Origin: an uncultured Pirellulaceae bacterium
Lineage (GTDB): Bacteria > Planctomycetota > Planctomycetia > Pirellulales > Pirellulaceae
Length of the DNA stretch: 15,125 nucleotides
Assembly (NCBI GenBank): GCA_947258905.1
Contig: CAMYKF010000590.1
Span: 1-15,125 of the forward strand
Direction of reading: 5' to 3'
Shown here: positions 1 to 7,384 of the stretch, one piece after another
Layout of the letters: each line of letters opens with the position of its first letter
Position numbering within the stretch: position 1 is the first letter of the stretch
Notes under the pieces: generated by a model
Told to the model about the DNA's origin: nothing
The model's input: the letters and a program-made list of their open reading frames with translations, nothing else
Database searches by the model: none
Program-made: the position numbers and the translations under genes

Positions 1-671
1 CCCCGCATGATGGCCTGGTGCAAGGGCGTCTTGCCCCAGTAACCGGGATGGTTCACATCAACGCCGCGGTCCAGCAGGTAGCGCACGCCCTCAACGTCGT
101 CGAAGTCAAGTTTTCGCAACAGCACGGTTGCACTGCGGTCGGCATCCAGTCCATGGTCGAGCAACACTCCCATGCAATCGTGGCGGGGGAATTCGGCCAC
201 ATGATACGTGGCGTCTTCATCGTTCACGTTCGCTCCGAATTGCAATAACAACTCGGCCAGCCCGGCGTTATTGCAAACGCCGCATGCGGCATACAGCGCC
301 GTCTCGCGTTCCTCGCCCAGCATGAAAAACGTATTGGGGTCGGCACCGGCTTCCAGCAAAGCGTGCGCGGTTTCCAGCAACCCGGCGATGCGTGCCGGAT
401 CGTCATGCTGCATGAATCGTGAAAAGCACAGGTAAAGCAGGGGAGTCCAGTTGCGTGGTCCGCCCGGACGATTGGCCGAATCGGGATCGGATTGCAAAAA
501 GCCCTGCACGGCGGCTACGTTTCCGCACACCGCTGCCGTGAAGATGTCGCGGGACTCGAGGTCCGGATGTTTCTGCACCATTCGTCGCGCGGCATCGAGA
601 TCAGTTGCATGATCATGATCGATCGCTGCACAATTGGTGGCGCAGGCCTTCTCGATAAACGCGTCGGTCAC
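1..671 (-). CDS. Ankyrin-repeat protein, C-terminal end cut off by the window edge
   Basis: 223 complete residues are visible and the gene runs off the left edge. After an N-terminal helical part (about residues 1-65), ankyrin-like units appear: ALLEAGADPN (about 104-113), then ETALYAA followed by AELLLQFGANVN (about 123-150), a divergent unit with LLDHGLDAD (170-178), and VRYLLDRGVDVN followed by GKTPLHQAI (196-221). The start is a GTG at 671-669: the stop of the preceding gene (683-681) lies in the same frame, so no start further upstream is possible, and GAGGCGA just ahead can serve as a weak ribosome site. The next in-frame ATG is codon 31. No signal peptide is seen, so it is probably cytoplasmic. 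Ankyrin repeats bind proteins; the partner is unknown. The 9-bp gap to the DUF4139-type gene implies cotranscription with it. Confidence 0.85.
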   Translation of the reverse strand, partial: MTDAFIEKACATNCAAIDHDHATDLDAARRMVQKHPDLESRDIFTAAVCGNVAAVQGFLQSDPDSANRPGGPRNWTPLLYLCFSRFMQHDDPARIAGLLETAHALLEAGADPNTFFMLGEERETALYAACGVCNNAGLAELLLQFGANVNDEDATYHVAEFPRHDCMGVLLDHGLDADRSATVLLRKLDFDDVEGVRYLLDRGVDVNHPGYWGKTPLHQAIMR

Positions 672-680
672 TCGCCTCGA

Positions 681-2825
681 CTACCTGTCAAAAAACGTGT
701 CAATCGTTGCCTGTTTTTGTCTGGCCAGTTCGTCGGCCTCGCGGGCCACACCGGAAATCTCCTCGGTCACCCTCTGGATTTGTTCTTCCAGCGATTGCAG
801 TTTGTCGAGAAACGGTTTGGCCGCATCCGGGTTGTTGGCCAGCACTTCCACGTTGCTACGCACGCGAGATTGATCGACAACCAGTGCGGCCTTACGCGCT
901 TGCAGACCGGACTCTCGTTTAATTACAGAAGTCAGTTCGGCGTCGATTTCAAGAAGTTCTTCCAGAAATGCCTTGTCAGCCGCTTCAATGGCGACGCCGT
1001 CCCGCTCCCAGCCAGCCAGGCGGCGCGCCGTGGCCTCGCTCAATGGTCGCCGCTCTTCCTCGCGGCTGGCAAACGACACCTCAAATCGCTGACTTGAACG
1101 TGCGTCGGACTCGATTTGATACCGCAATCTGCCGTCGTTGGTAGCATCCGAAGGAGGTTCCACGTTTTCGTTTTCAGCAGGAGCCGACATATACAGGACC
1201 AAATCGCGTGGTTCCGTATCGCGATTGTCGATGCCGAAAACCTTGCGACGCAACACTTCCCGCGTATACACAATTTGCTCATCCTTCAAGGCGATAGACA
1301 CCAGCTTGCTTTCGTCATCGGTGTCGTCTCGGCGCACTTCTACCGCCCGGTCGACTCCGTAGACAATTTCGGTGTTCTCGTCGACGTCCAGTCGGCCAAA
1401 CTTGCCATCCCCGACAAAATCTCCGTCACGCATGATGGATACCGGACCGGAAACGATAGACAGCCCGGTCGCATTGGTCACCTGCACGGCCCGAAACGGC
1501 GACGAGGTCCCGTCGTTTTCGTCGAACACGCTGATCAGGCTGGCTGGCACTTCGTTGGAGAAAACTGGCAGTGCAGCGCTGCGCCCCGCGCCCAGGTCCA
1601 CCGGCTTTTCCAGCTGGTAACGAACCATCTGCGCCGTGCGGCTTTCCTGGGCCGCCTGACGAAAGGCGCTTTCAATATCGATGCCGGAACTCCTGCGCGG
1701 CGGGCCGCCGCCAAACGGGCTGCCCCCGCCGAGTCCACCGCCGCCGCCAAATCCGCCACCGCCGAAGGCACCAAAGCGTCCGCCACCACCCATCCTTCCT
1801 CCGTCCTCCCGGTCCGGCGGCGTAAAGCCGAACCACTGCGTCACCAGGATCAGTCCTTCGGTGAATTCATAAACGGCATCACCGAAATCGGGGCGCTCGG
1901 CCACCAGTGGCGAGAAGATGTTGACGTGAAAGGACTGCGGCTTGCCGCTACGCAACTCCAAAGCCACTTGTTCCCAGTCGACGCCGGTCACGTTGTCCAC
2001 ATGGGCCCAGCCCTGCAAATAGACCTTGCCTTCACGGATGGACAGCCGGTACGTCATCCGCCAGATCGGCATGTCGACCACATAGGCGAAACGCACATCC
2101 CGCTGGCCCTCACCATCGAACAGCAATTCCAGCGTCTTTTGATTCGCCTTGCGCGACTTGACAACGCCCTGCATCGCCTCCCCCAGGGTTCGCCGCAGCT
2201 CCTCCTTGTCGAAATGCACACGGTCGACCCGAGCCAGCTCAACCGATTGCAAACCGTCGTCATTCAGCAGCACGATCGTCTCCCGAACCTGCTCTCCCTC
2301 GGTGCGATTCTCGACTCCGTAAATCGTGCCCGTGACCTGGGTGCCACCAATGGTCAGCGTGACCGCCTCGCCGCGAAACCGCTGAATCAACTGCGCCAGT
2401 GTCATTGGCATGCCCACGGTGTTGGCGGCCACGTCTTCTGGTTCGGGCGCTGGTTGATACTCGACGGCCCGCACATTGCCGCCACCCTCGTCGGCAAACA
2501 CCAGGCTCTTCAGGACATCGTCCACATCATGCGAACTGAATTTGATCTCGAACCGTTGTTTTCCTTCTACCTGTCCCTGATGTTGCAGCTGGCCAACACC
2601 CGAGTTGTACAGCACGAGGCGTCTCAGCGGCGGTAACTCGGCCAGCGGATATGCCTCGGCGGCTTCTTCAGCAGTCGATTCCCGTTCCGCAGTCTGCTCC
2701 GGCACGGCCAGGTCCTGTGTGGCCGCCGGCGAATCATCCTGGGCGATGGCAGGCAGGGCGGCAAGGCATCCCAGGCACCATGCCAGCGCATATCGGTACA
2801 GTGATTTTCTGCAATTGGTGGTCAT
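681..2825 (-). CDS. Exported DUF4139-type protein with Gly-rich insert and C-terminal coiled coil
   Basis: 714 residues from the ATG at 2825; the frame is open 27 codons further up, but this ATG is preceded by GGGAGAGA and begins a clear signal peptide (residues 1-29, Lys/Arg start, hydrophobic core, ending LPAIAQ). Mature N-terminal part: LRRLVLYNSGVGQL, then DVDDVLKSLVF, a pattern typical of planctomycete DUF4139 proteins. The middle has FAYVVDMPIWRMTYRL and LQGWAHVDNVTGVDWEQV, the family's beta-rich core. Residues about 335-378 are an almost pure Gly/Phe/Arg insert followed by PPRRSSG. The last roughly 90 residues (about 622-714) are a charged coiled coil. Function is unknown in the family; an envelope or periplasmic role is inferred from the signal peptide. 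It is divergent from the STN-domain gene and probably the first gene of a unit with the ankyrin gene. Confidence 0.88.
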   Translation of the reverse strand: MTTNCRKSLYRYALAWCLGCLAALPAIAQDDSPAATQDLAVPEQTAERESTAEEAAEAYPLAELPPLRRLVLYNSGVGQLQHQGQVEGKQRFEIKFSSHDVDDVLKSLVFADEGGGNVRAVEYQPAPEPEDVAANTVGMPMTLAQLIQRFRGEAVTLTIGGTQVTGTIYGVENRTEGEQVRETIVLLNDDGLQSVELARVDRVHFDKEELRRTLGEAMQGVVKSRKANQKTLELLFDGEGQRDVRFAYVVDMPIWRMTYRLSIREGKVYLQGWAHVDNVTGVDWEQVALELRSGKPQSFHVNIFSPLVAERPDFGDAVYEFTEGLILVTQWFGFTPPDREDGGRMGGGGRFGAFGGGGFGGGGGLGGGSPFGGGPPRRSSGIDIESAFRQAAQESRTAQMVRYQLEKPVDLGAGRSAALPVFSNEVPASLISVFDENDGTSSPFRAVQVTNATGLSIVSGPVSIMRDGDFVGDGKFGRLDVDENTEIVYGVDRAVEVRRDDTDDESKLVSIALKDEQIVYTREVLRRKVFGIDNRDTEPRDLVLYMSAPAENENVEPPSDATNDGRLRYQIESDARSSQRFEVSFASREEERRPLSEATARRLAGWERDGVAIEAADKAFLEELLEIDAELTSVIKRESGLQARKAALVVDQSRVRSNVEVLANNPDAAKPFLDKLQSLEEQIQRVTEEISGVAREADELARQKQATIDTFFDR

Positions 2826-2899
2826 CAAGAGTCTCTCCCAACTAGTGCCCCCGTCGGGAACTGCCCGGCCGCGGATAGATGGCCAGCAGCCGTGATTGC

Positions 2900-2937
2900 T
2901 CAACAACTCTCCCGAAGGAATTCGATTGAATTGTTGA
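2900..2937. promoter_or_regulatory. Inverted repeat in divergent promoter region, possible operator
   Basis: TCAACAACTC (2900-2909) and GAATTGTTGA (2928-2937) are inverted copies matching at 9 of 10 positions, separated by 18 bp. They lie between the divergent DUF4139-type and STN-domain genes, and the right half overlaps the candidate -35 of the plus-strand gene. This geometry would suit a dimeric repressor, but no binding protein is known and a chance origin is possible. Confidence 0.25.
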
Positions 2938-2962
2938 ATGACCGCGAGCGGGACCCTAGTAT
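2934..2962 (+). promoter_or_regulatory. Candidate sigma-70-like promoter for the STN-domain gene
   Basis: TTGAAT (2934-2939), a 17-bp spacer, and TAGTAT (2957-2962) give 4 of 6 matches to each consensus hexamer. The predicted start would leave a leader of about 40 nt before the ATG at 3008. An overlapping TATATA at 2960-2965 is a less well spaced alternative -10. Planctomycete promoters are poorly defined, so this is tentative. Confidence 0.3.
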
Positions 2963-3007
2963 ATACAGAGCTGCAGGGGCGTTCTACTGTTTTCGAGATT
3001 CCTTGAC

Positions 3008-3904
3008 ATGTCTCGTTATATTCTCTGGATGGTTTGCCGATCGCAATATGCGCTGGTGTTGCTGGTCGTCACTTGCCCCTTACTGACAGCCTCTTCTGCC
3101 CATGCCCAGTCCACGGTCGTCCAGTTGCCCGGCCAGTCACAATCGGAATCCGGATTGACGTCCGTCGTCGATGCGGGCGACGACGTGCCCAGCAGCGTAT
3201 CGTCGCTGGTCAAACGAACCGAAACGTCGCTGGCCCGGCCCACTCCTGCGGCGTGGCGCGCGGAAATGCCGGCCAGACGGCTGCTGGCCATGATGAACCA
3301 GGCGGGCTTTCAGATACTGCTGCATGAATCCGCAGGGGACAACCGTTTGGACGATGATGCTCTGATTCGAATGGCGCTGCACAACGCCTCCGTTGCCGTG
3401 AACTTGCGCTTTGCCCTCGAGCCCTTTCAATGCGACTACCTGATCGACGATTCTGGCGTGATTGTGATCATGTCCGAAGACGCATTGCTCGACCACCTGG
3501 TGCGTTACACGTACAACATCAGTCAGTTGGCGCAGGACTACGACAGTGCCCTTGAGGTTGCACAGCTGATCACCGAGACCATCGACCCCGACAGCTGGGA
3601 CGAGAATGGTGGGACCGGACGCATGGTCGTGACCGGTGTCGGTTCCGGCATGATCATGACGGTCACTCAAACGTACCGAAACCAGCGAGAGGTGCAAAAG
3701 CAACTGGCCAGTGCCATACGCATGGGAAACGGCCCGGTGAGTTCCGGCCTCGACGTGCTGTCGATGGGTGGCGCTTCGAGCGCGGTTTTGCTTCCCGAAG
3801 AGTACCTGGCTCTGCGACGCAACCTGCGCGGCATGTCGTTGCCCGGCAGCGGTACGACCAGCGGATTCGGCGGCGGATTCGGACGCGGTGGCGGCGTGTT
3901 CTAG
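3008..3904 (+). CDS. Exported STN-domain (secretin N-terminal-like) protein
   Basis: 298 residues. Residues 1-33 form a signal peptide (hydrophobic YALVLLVV core, cleavage after AHA). Residues about 87-158 fit the short domain found at the N-terminus of secretins and TonB receptors (STN): RRLLAMMNQAGFQILL, then DDDALIRMALHN, then YLIDDSGVIVIMSED. Residues about 165-238 continue with a second small alpha/beta unit (YNISQL, ITETIDPDSW, RMVVTGVGSGMIMTVTQT, QLASAIRM), the pattern that follows STN in many planctomycete proteins resembling the start of GspD. There is no secretin pore domain; the protein ends in a Gly/Phe-rich tail (residues about 280-298). No clear ribosome site precedes the ATG at 3008, and Met8 would also leave a good signal peptide. 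It is likely periplasmic; the role is unknown. It lies divergent from the DUF4139-type gene, whose product has a similar Gly/Phe-rich segment. Confidence 0.85.
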   Translation: MSRYILWMVCRSQYALVLLVVTCPLLTASSAHAQSTVVQLPGQSQSESGLTSVVDAGDDVPSSVSSLVKRTETSLARPTPAAWRAEMPARRLLAMMNQAGFQILLHESAGDNRLDDDALIRMALHNASVAVNLRFALEPFQCDYLIDDSGVIVIMSEDALLDHLVRYTYNISQLAQDYDSALEVAQLITETIDPDSWDENGGTGRMVVTGVGSGMIMTVTQTYRNQREVQKQLASAIRMGNGPVSSGLDVLSMGGASSAVLLPEEYLALRRNLRGMSLPGSGTTSGFGGGFGRGGGVF

Positions 3905-4041
3905 AACGCATTTCAGGAATTCCACCCGCTGATTCGGAGTGGACGAGGCAACGAGTCCTTCCACGATTTCACGTGCGCAAGCGGAATTGCGAGCTAAATA
4001 TCAGACGCGACGTTCTCGTCGGGTAACACTGAACGCCGAGC

Positions 4042-4086
4042 ATCTCGCTCCCCGCCCGCCGCAAAGCGGCGGGCGGGGAGCGAGAT
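4042..4086 (+). terminator. Perfect 21-bp GC-rich hairpin, likely terminator or dispersed palindrome
   Basis: The arms 4042-4062 and 4066-4086 are exact reverse complements around an AAA loop. On the plus strand the stem is followed by ATTATTTCTTG, moderately T-rich, which suits termination of the STN-domain gene 138 nt upstream. On the minus strand no T-run follows, although it lies 154 nt past the bioB stop and may still stop transcripts or protect the mRNA end. The length and perfection of the stem also suit a dispersed intergenic palindrome. Confidence 0.5.
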
Positions 4087-4105
4087 TATTTCTTGTGGCA
4101 TGTAA

Positions 4106-4123
4106 CCCGAGCTTAAGCTCGGG
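4106..4123. repeat. 18-bp perfect palindrome
   Basis: CCCGAGCTTAAGCTCGGG reads the same on both strands. It sits 19 bp beyond the 21-bp hairpin in the same gap between converging genes. No factor is known for it; it may be part of a repeated intergenic element together with the hairpin. Confidence 0.6.
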
Positions 4124-4136
4124 CCTGGTACAGGTT

Positions 4137-4184
4137 CTTCACTTGCGCTTTAATGGATGCCTTCACTTGCGCTTTAATGGATGC
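4137..4184. repeat. Tandem duplication of a 24-bp unit
   Basis: 4137-4160 and 4161-4184 are identical 24-bp copies (beginning CTTCACTTGCGC, ending ATGGATGC) placed head to tail with no gap. The second copy shares its last four bases, ATGC, with the start of the neighbouring 32-bp duplication. It is non-coding and downstream of bioB. Confidence 0.9.
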
Positions 4185-4244
4185 CTGACAGTGCTCCGTT
4201 TGAGCAGCTAGTATGCCTGACAGTGCTCCGTTTGAGCAGCTAGT
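4181..4244. repeat. Tandem duplication of a 32-bp unit reaching into the bioB stop codon
   Basis: 4181-4212 and 4213-4244 are identical 32-bp copies (beginning ATGCCTGACAG, ending GCAGCTAGT). The copy next to bioB contains its stop codon (4242-4240) and the last two bases of the final Asn codon, so it is probably the original and the outer copy the duplicate. Each copy can form a small hairpin, TGCTC-CGTTT-GAGCA. Confidence 0.9.
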
Positions 4245-5217
4245 TCGCCGCCTTCATTCCCAATTTCTCCAGCAACTCCATGTCGGAACTTTCGTCCGGG
4301 TTGGGAGTCGTCAGCAGCTTGTCGCCGTAGAAAATCGAGTTGGCACCGGCCAGGAAACACAACGCCTGCCCGGCTTCGCCAATCGACCGCCGGCCCGCTG
4401 ACAACCGCACATAAGATTTGGGCATGAGGATGCGGGCCGCGGCAATCGTCCGCACCAGTTCCAGCGGATCGATCATCTCCCGATCACCCAACGGCGTGCC
4501 AGGCACCGGCACCAGCATGTTGATCGGTACCGAGCCCGGATGTCCGGCCAGCGTGGCCAGCGTATGCAGCATGCCGGCCCGGTCCTGCTGCGATTCACCC
4601 ATGCCGATAATCCCGCCACAGCACACATGCATGCCGGCATCGCGTACGTTTTGCAGTGTGTCCAGCCGGTCATCGAAGGTACGTGTGGTGACGACTTCCG
4701 GATAATACTCGCGCGACGTATCGATGTTGTGGTTGTAGTAATCGAGTCCGGCGTCGGCCAGTTGCTGCGCCTGCCCGGGCGTCAGCATGCCCAGTGTCAT
4801 GCAAGTTTCCATGCCCAGATCCCTGACCGCCTGGATGATTTCAACCAGCTGGTCCAAATTGCGGTCCTTCAGGTCTCGCCACGCGGCACCCATGCAAAAG
4901 CGTCCTGCGCCGTTGGCCTTTGCCGCTTTGGCAAACTCCAGCACCCGCGCCGGGTCCATCAGCTTCTCATTGTCCAAACCGGTCTGGTATCGCGCACTTT
5001 GCGAGCAGTATTTGCAATCCTCGCTGCAGCCGCCTTGCTTGATGTTCAGCAACGTCGACAACTGCACCTCGTTGGGATCAAAGTGCTGACGGTGTACGGT
5101 GGCCGCGCGATACACCAGATTCATCAGCGGCAACGCGAGCAGCGCGTCAACTTCGTCGCGGGTCCAGTCATGGCGAATGTCTGTGTCCGTATCAGTCCGG
5201 GTCATCGTGGGGTTCAT
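4240..5217 (-). CDS. bioB: Biotin synthase
   Basis: 325 residues, normal for the family. This radical SAM enzyme inserts sulfur into dethiobiotin to give biotin, in the cytoplasm. The CxxxCxxC motif for the 4Fe-4S cluster is CSEDCKYC (Cys64, 68, 71). The other family cluster ligands are present: Cys108 in RFCMGAAWR, Cys139 in ETCMTLGML, Cys199 in VCCGGIIGMGE, and the Arg of VRLSAGR (about 271). YNHNIDTS and NMLVPVPGTPLG are also typical. The ATG at 5217 overlaps the bioA stop by 4 bp (ATGA), which supports this start over Met5. It is the last gene of the operon; its stop lies inside a tandem duplication. Confidence 0.97.
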   Translation of the reverse strand: MNPTMTRTDTDTDIRHDWTRDEVDALLALPLMNLVYRAATVHRQHFDPNEVQLSTLLNIKQGGCSEDCKYCSQSARYQTGLDNEKLMDPARVLEFAKAAKANGAGRFCMGAAWRDLKDRNLDQLVEIIQAVRDLGMETCMTLGMLTPGQAQQLADAGLDYYNHNIDTSREYYPEVVTTRTFDDRLDTLQNVRDAGMHVCCGGIIGMGESQQDRAGMLHTLATLAGHPGSVPINMLVPVPGTPLGDREMIDPLELVRTIAAARILMPKSYVRLSAGRRSIGEAGQALCFLAGANSIFYGDKLLTTPNPDESSDMELLEKLGMKAAN

Positions 5218-6581
5218 GGCGTTTCCATAATCAGTTCGAGCGCCCGGTCAATCGATGTCCAGGCCGTTTCCAATTGTTCATCATTCATACAGTAGGGCGG
5301 CATCAGGTAGACGACGTTGCCCAGCGGTCGAATCAACACGTCGTCAATCGAATCGTGAGGATGCCAAAACCATTGTTTCAGCTGCTGGCCGATTTGCGAA
5401 CGGTACCCCGGATCATCGACCCGGACATTCAGGGCCGCGATCGTGCCCTGTTGACGCAGTCGTGTGGCCAGCTGATGCCGGGAAACCTGTTTTAGTCCGT
5501 CGCGATGAGCCGCTTCGATCCGCTGCCACGATTTGCGTGTTTCCGGCAATTGCAACAGCTGTAGCGAGGCATTGGCGGCGGCACAGCCCAGCGGATTGGC
5601 CGTGTACGAATGGCCATGGCAAAACATGGTTTGCCCGGCACCGGCGAAGGAATCGTAAATCCGGTCGCTGGCGACGGTCACACCCAGCGGCAGGAATCCG
5701 CCCGTCACCCCTTTGGACAAACAAATCAGGTCGGGCTGGACCCCGACAACATCGCAGGCAAAGTTCTCGCCCGTCCGGCCAAACCCGGTCATGACTTCGT
5801 CAAATACGATCAGAATGTCATGCCGTCGCAGACGCTCGATCACGCCAACGACAAACTGCGGGCGGCACATTCGCATTCCCGATGCACCCTGCACCAGCGG
5901 CTCCATGATCATGACCGCCACTTCGTCAGCGTGCTGTTCCAGGAACCGATCGAGCGTCGCCAGTGCTTCCGCTTCTCTGGCCTGGATTTTCGCGTCATCT
6001 TGCCAGGTATCCACAAACGGCATCACATCCACTTCGATCATCCAGCGTCGCCAGGCTTCAAAGAACCCGCTGGAGGCTCCCGCCGACATCGCGCCCAGCG
6101 TATCGCCATGATAGCCCCCCTCGAACGCCATCACGCGACGACGCTCTGGCTTACCGATGTTTTGCCAGTACTGCGCCGCCATTTTCAATGCTACTTCCAC
6201 GGACGTGGAACCGTCGTCAGAGAAGAAGACACGATTCAAATCGCCGGGCAGCAATCCGGCCAGTGACTCGGCCAATTGAATAGCAGGCTCGTGCGTGAAT
6301 CCGGCAAAGATGACTTGTTCCAGCCGGCTCGCCTGTTCGGCAACCGCTGCGGCAATCCGCGGATGTGCGTGACCGAACAGATTTACCCACCAGGACGAAA
6401 TGCAATCCAGCAACTCGCGACCGTCAGCCGTTTGCAGTACCGCGCCCCGGGCCGATTCAATCGCGATCAGATCGCTTCCGGATGTCGCGGCGGAAAACGG
6501 ATGCCACACGTGACGACGATCGCGCCCGATCAGTTGCTGGTGCAGTTCTTCGCGAAGCGGCGAAACCGATTTTTCGATCAT
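5214..6581 (-). CDS. bioA: Adenosylmethionine-8-amino-7-oxononanoate aminotransferase
   Basis: 455 residues. This PLP enzyme moves an amino group, usually from S-adenosylmethionine, to 8-amino-7-oxononanoate, giving 7,8-diaminopelargonate. Visible marks: SSWWVNLFGHAHP (about 62-74), GSTSVEVALKMA of the phosphate-binding region (about 124-135), GGYHGDTLGAMS (about 155-166), FDEVMTGFGRTG with the cofactor Asp (about 261), and the Schiff-base lysine in LSKGVTGGFLPLG (Lys290). The length is that of a single aminotransferase, so there is no fused BioD domain. It overlaps bioC upstream and bioB downstream by 4 bp each. In many operons bioD lies beside bioA; here bioB follows directly. Confidence 0.96.
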   Translation of the reverse strand: MIEKSVSPLREELHQQLIGRDRRHVWHPFSAATSGSDLIAIESARGAVLQTADGRELLDCISSWWVNLFGHAHPRIAAAVAEQASRLEQVIFAGFTHEPAIQLAESLAGLLPGDLNRVFFSDDGSTSVEVALKMAAQYWQNIGKPERRRVMAFEGGYHGDTLGAMSAGASSGFFEAWRRWMIEVDVMPFVDTWQDDAKIQAREAEALATLDRFLEQHADEVAVMIMEPLVQGASGMRMCRPQFVVGVIERLRRHDILIVFDEVMTGFGRTGENFACDVVGVQPDLICLSKGVTGGFLPLGVTVASDRIYDSFAGAGQTMFCHGHSYTANPLGCAAANASLQLLQLPETRKSWQRIEAAHRDGLKQVSRHQLATRLRQQGTIAALNVRVDDPGYRSQIGQQLKQWFWHPHDSIDDVLIRPLGNVVYLMPPYCMNDEQLETAWTSIDRALELIMETP

Positions 6582-7384
6582 GTTGCCGCCCCGTTCTGCA
6601 GCGTTATGAACAGCACGCGATAATCGGCCTCAACCGGCTGGTCGTCTTTGCCGCCAAGCAGCGCCGATCGCATCACGGAAGTTTTCGCAGGCACCGGATC
6701 CATCGTGGTGCAAGCACCAATGGACTTGAGCGTATGCAGGAAATCTGCCAGACCGGTGTGGACTTCGGTGATCTCCTCGACACGCACCCGGCCCTGCCAC
6801 GGTGACCGCGTCGCCAGCCAGCGCGCAAACTCCTGCTCCTCCAAATAGGTCTGAAATCCCCGAGCCGGTTCCGGTATCCCGAATTTCCGATTGACGCCGG
6901 CAAACGTTCCTGCCGCCAGGGTCGTGAACATCAACCAGCCGCCTGGTCGTACACAAGTCATCAATCGCTCCAGCGCTGATTGCCAGTCGGTGAACCACTG
7001 CAAAGTCAAATTGGAACAAATTAGATCGTAAGTTCCGCGTGCGGGATCAACGGATTCACCGTCCAAAGGTTTCAGCGTCAGTTGAGCGAGCTCGCTGGTT
7101 GTGTGCGATTGCAATTGCCGGCGACATTCGTCCAGCATCCGCGGGGACAGGTCGGTGATGGTCCAGCGGGTGTGCGAATAGTGCCGAACCAAAGGCAGGG
7201 TCAGAAATCCAGTGCCGCAGCCGATTTCCAGCGCGTGTTTCACCTGGGTCGTGTCGACCTGCTGCGTGATGTGTTCGGCCAGGTCACCGGCAACCCGTTT
7301 CTGCAATCGTGCATGCCGGTCATATTCTCCGGAAGCGCGATCAAAGGCTGCCGCCACGCGCTCCTTCCATGCCGCGGCCGTCAT
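6578..7384 (-). CDS. bioC: Malonyl-ACP O-methyltransferase
   Basis: 268 residues from the ATG at 7384. This SAM-dependent enzyme methylates malonyl-ACP so that fatty acid synthesis can build the pimeloyl chain. AAFDRASGEYDRHARLQ near the N-terminus is the BioC signature, followed by the SAM-binding motif ALEIGCGTGFLT (about 51-62), DLSPRMLD (about 78-85), and ICSNLTLQWFTD, again BioC-like. The open frame extends 32 codons further, but the start at 7384 makes an ATGA overlap with the preceding esterase gene, places the signature about 13 residues in, and matches the usual length. Placement directly after a carboxylesterase and before bioA supports the call. Confidence 0.93.
   Translation of the reverse strand: MTAAAWKERVAAAFDRASGEYDRHARLQKRVAGDLAEHITQQVDTTQVKHALEIGCGTGFLTLPLVRHYSHTRWTITDLSPRMLDECRRQLQSHTTSELAQLTLKPLDGESVDPARGTYDLICSNLTLQWFTDWQSALERLMTCVRPGGWLMFTTLAAGTFAGVNRKFGIPEPARGFQTYLEEQEFARWLATRSPWQGRVRVEEITEVHTGLADFLHTLKSIGACTTMDPVPAKTSVMRSALLGGKDDQPVEADYRVLFITLQNGAAT

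Noticed and set aside
1690..1810. Pro-rich repeat on the plus strand or DNA repeat array
   Set aside because: It is the complement of the Gly-rich coding segment of the DUF4139-type gene, made of irregular glycine codons and not a regular DNA repeat.
1116..2636. 506-codon plus-strand open frame
   Set aside because: It is antisense to the DUF4139-type gene, has no recognisable domain, and reads as a shadow of a GC-rich gene with strong codon bias.
2826..2906. 27-residue N-terminal extension of the DUF4139-type protein
   Set aside because: The internal ATG at 2825 has a Shine-Dalgarno sequence and directly starts a signal peptide.
3137..3964. 275-codon minus-strand open frame
   Set aside because: It is antisense to the STN-domain gene, which has a signal peptide and a recognisable domain; the antisense frame has neither.
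4137..4244. CRISPR-like array
   Set aside because: The two repeated units differ, each occurs only twice with no spacers, and no cas gene is present.
4540..5295. 251-codon plus-strand open frame
   Set aside because: It lies antisense to bioB, whose every family motif is intact; no domain is seen in the antisense product.
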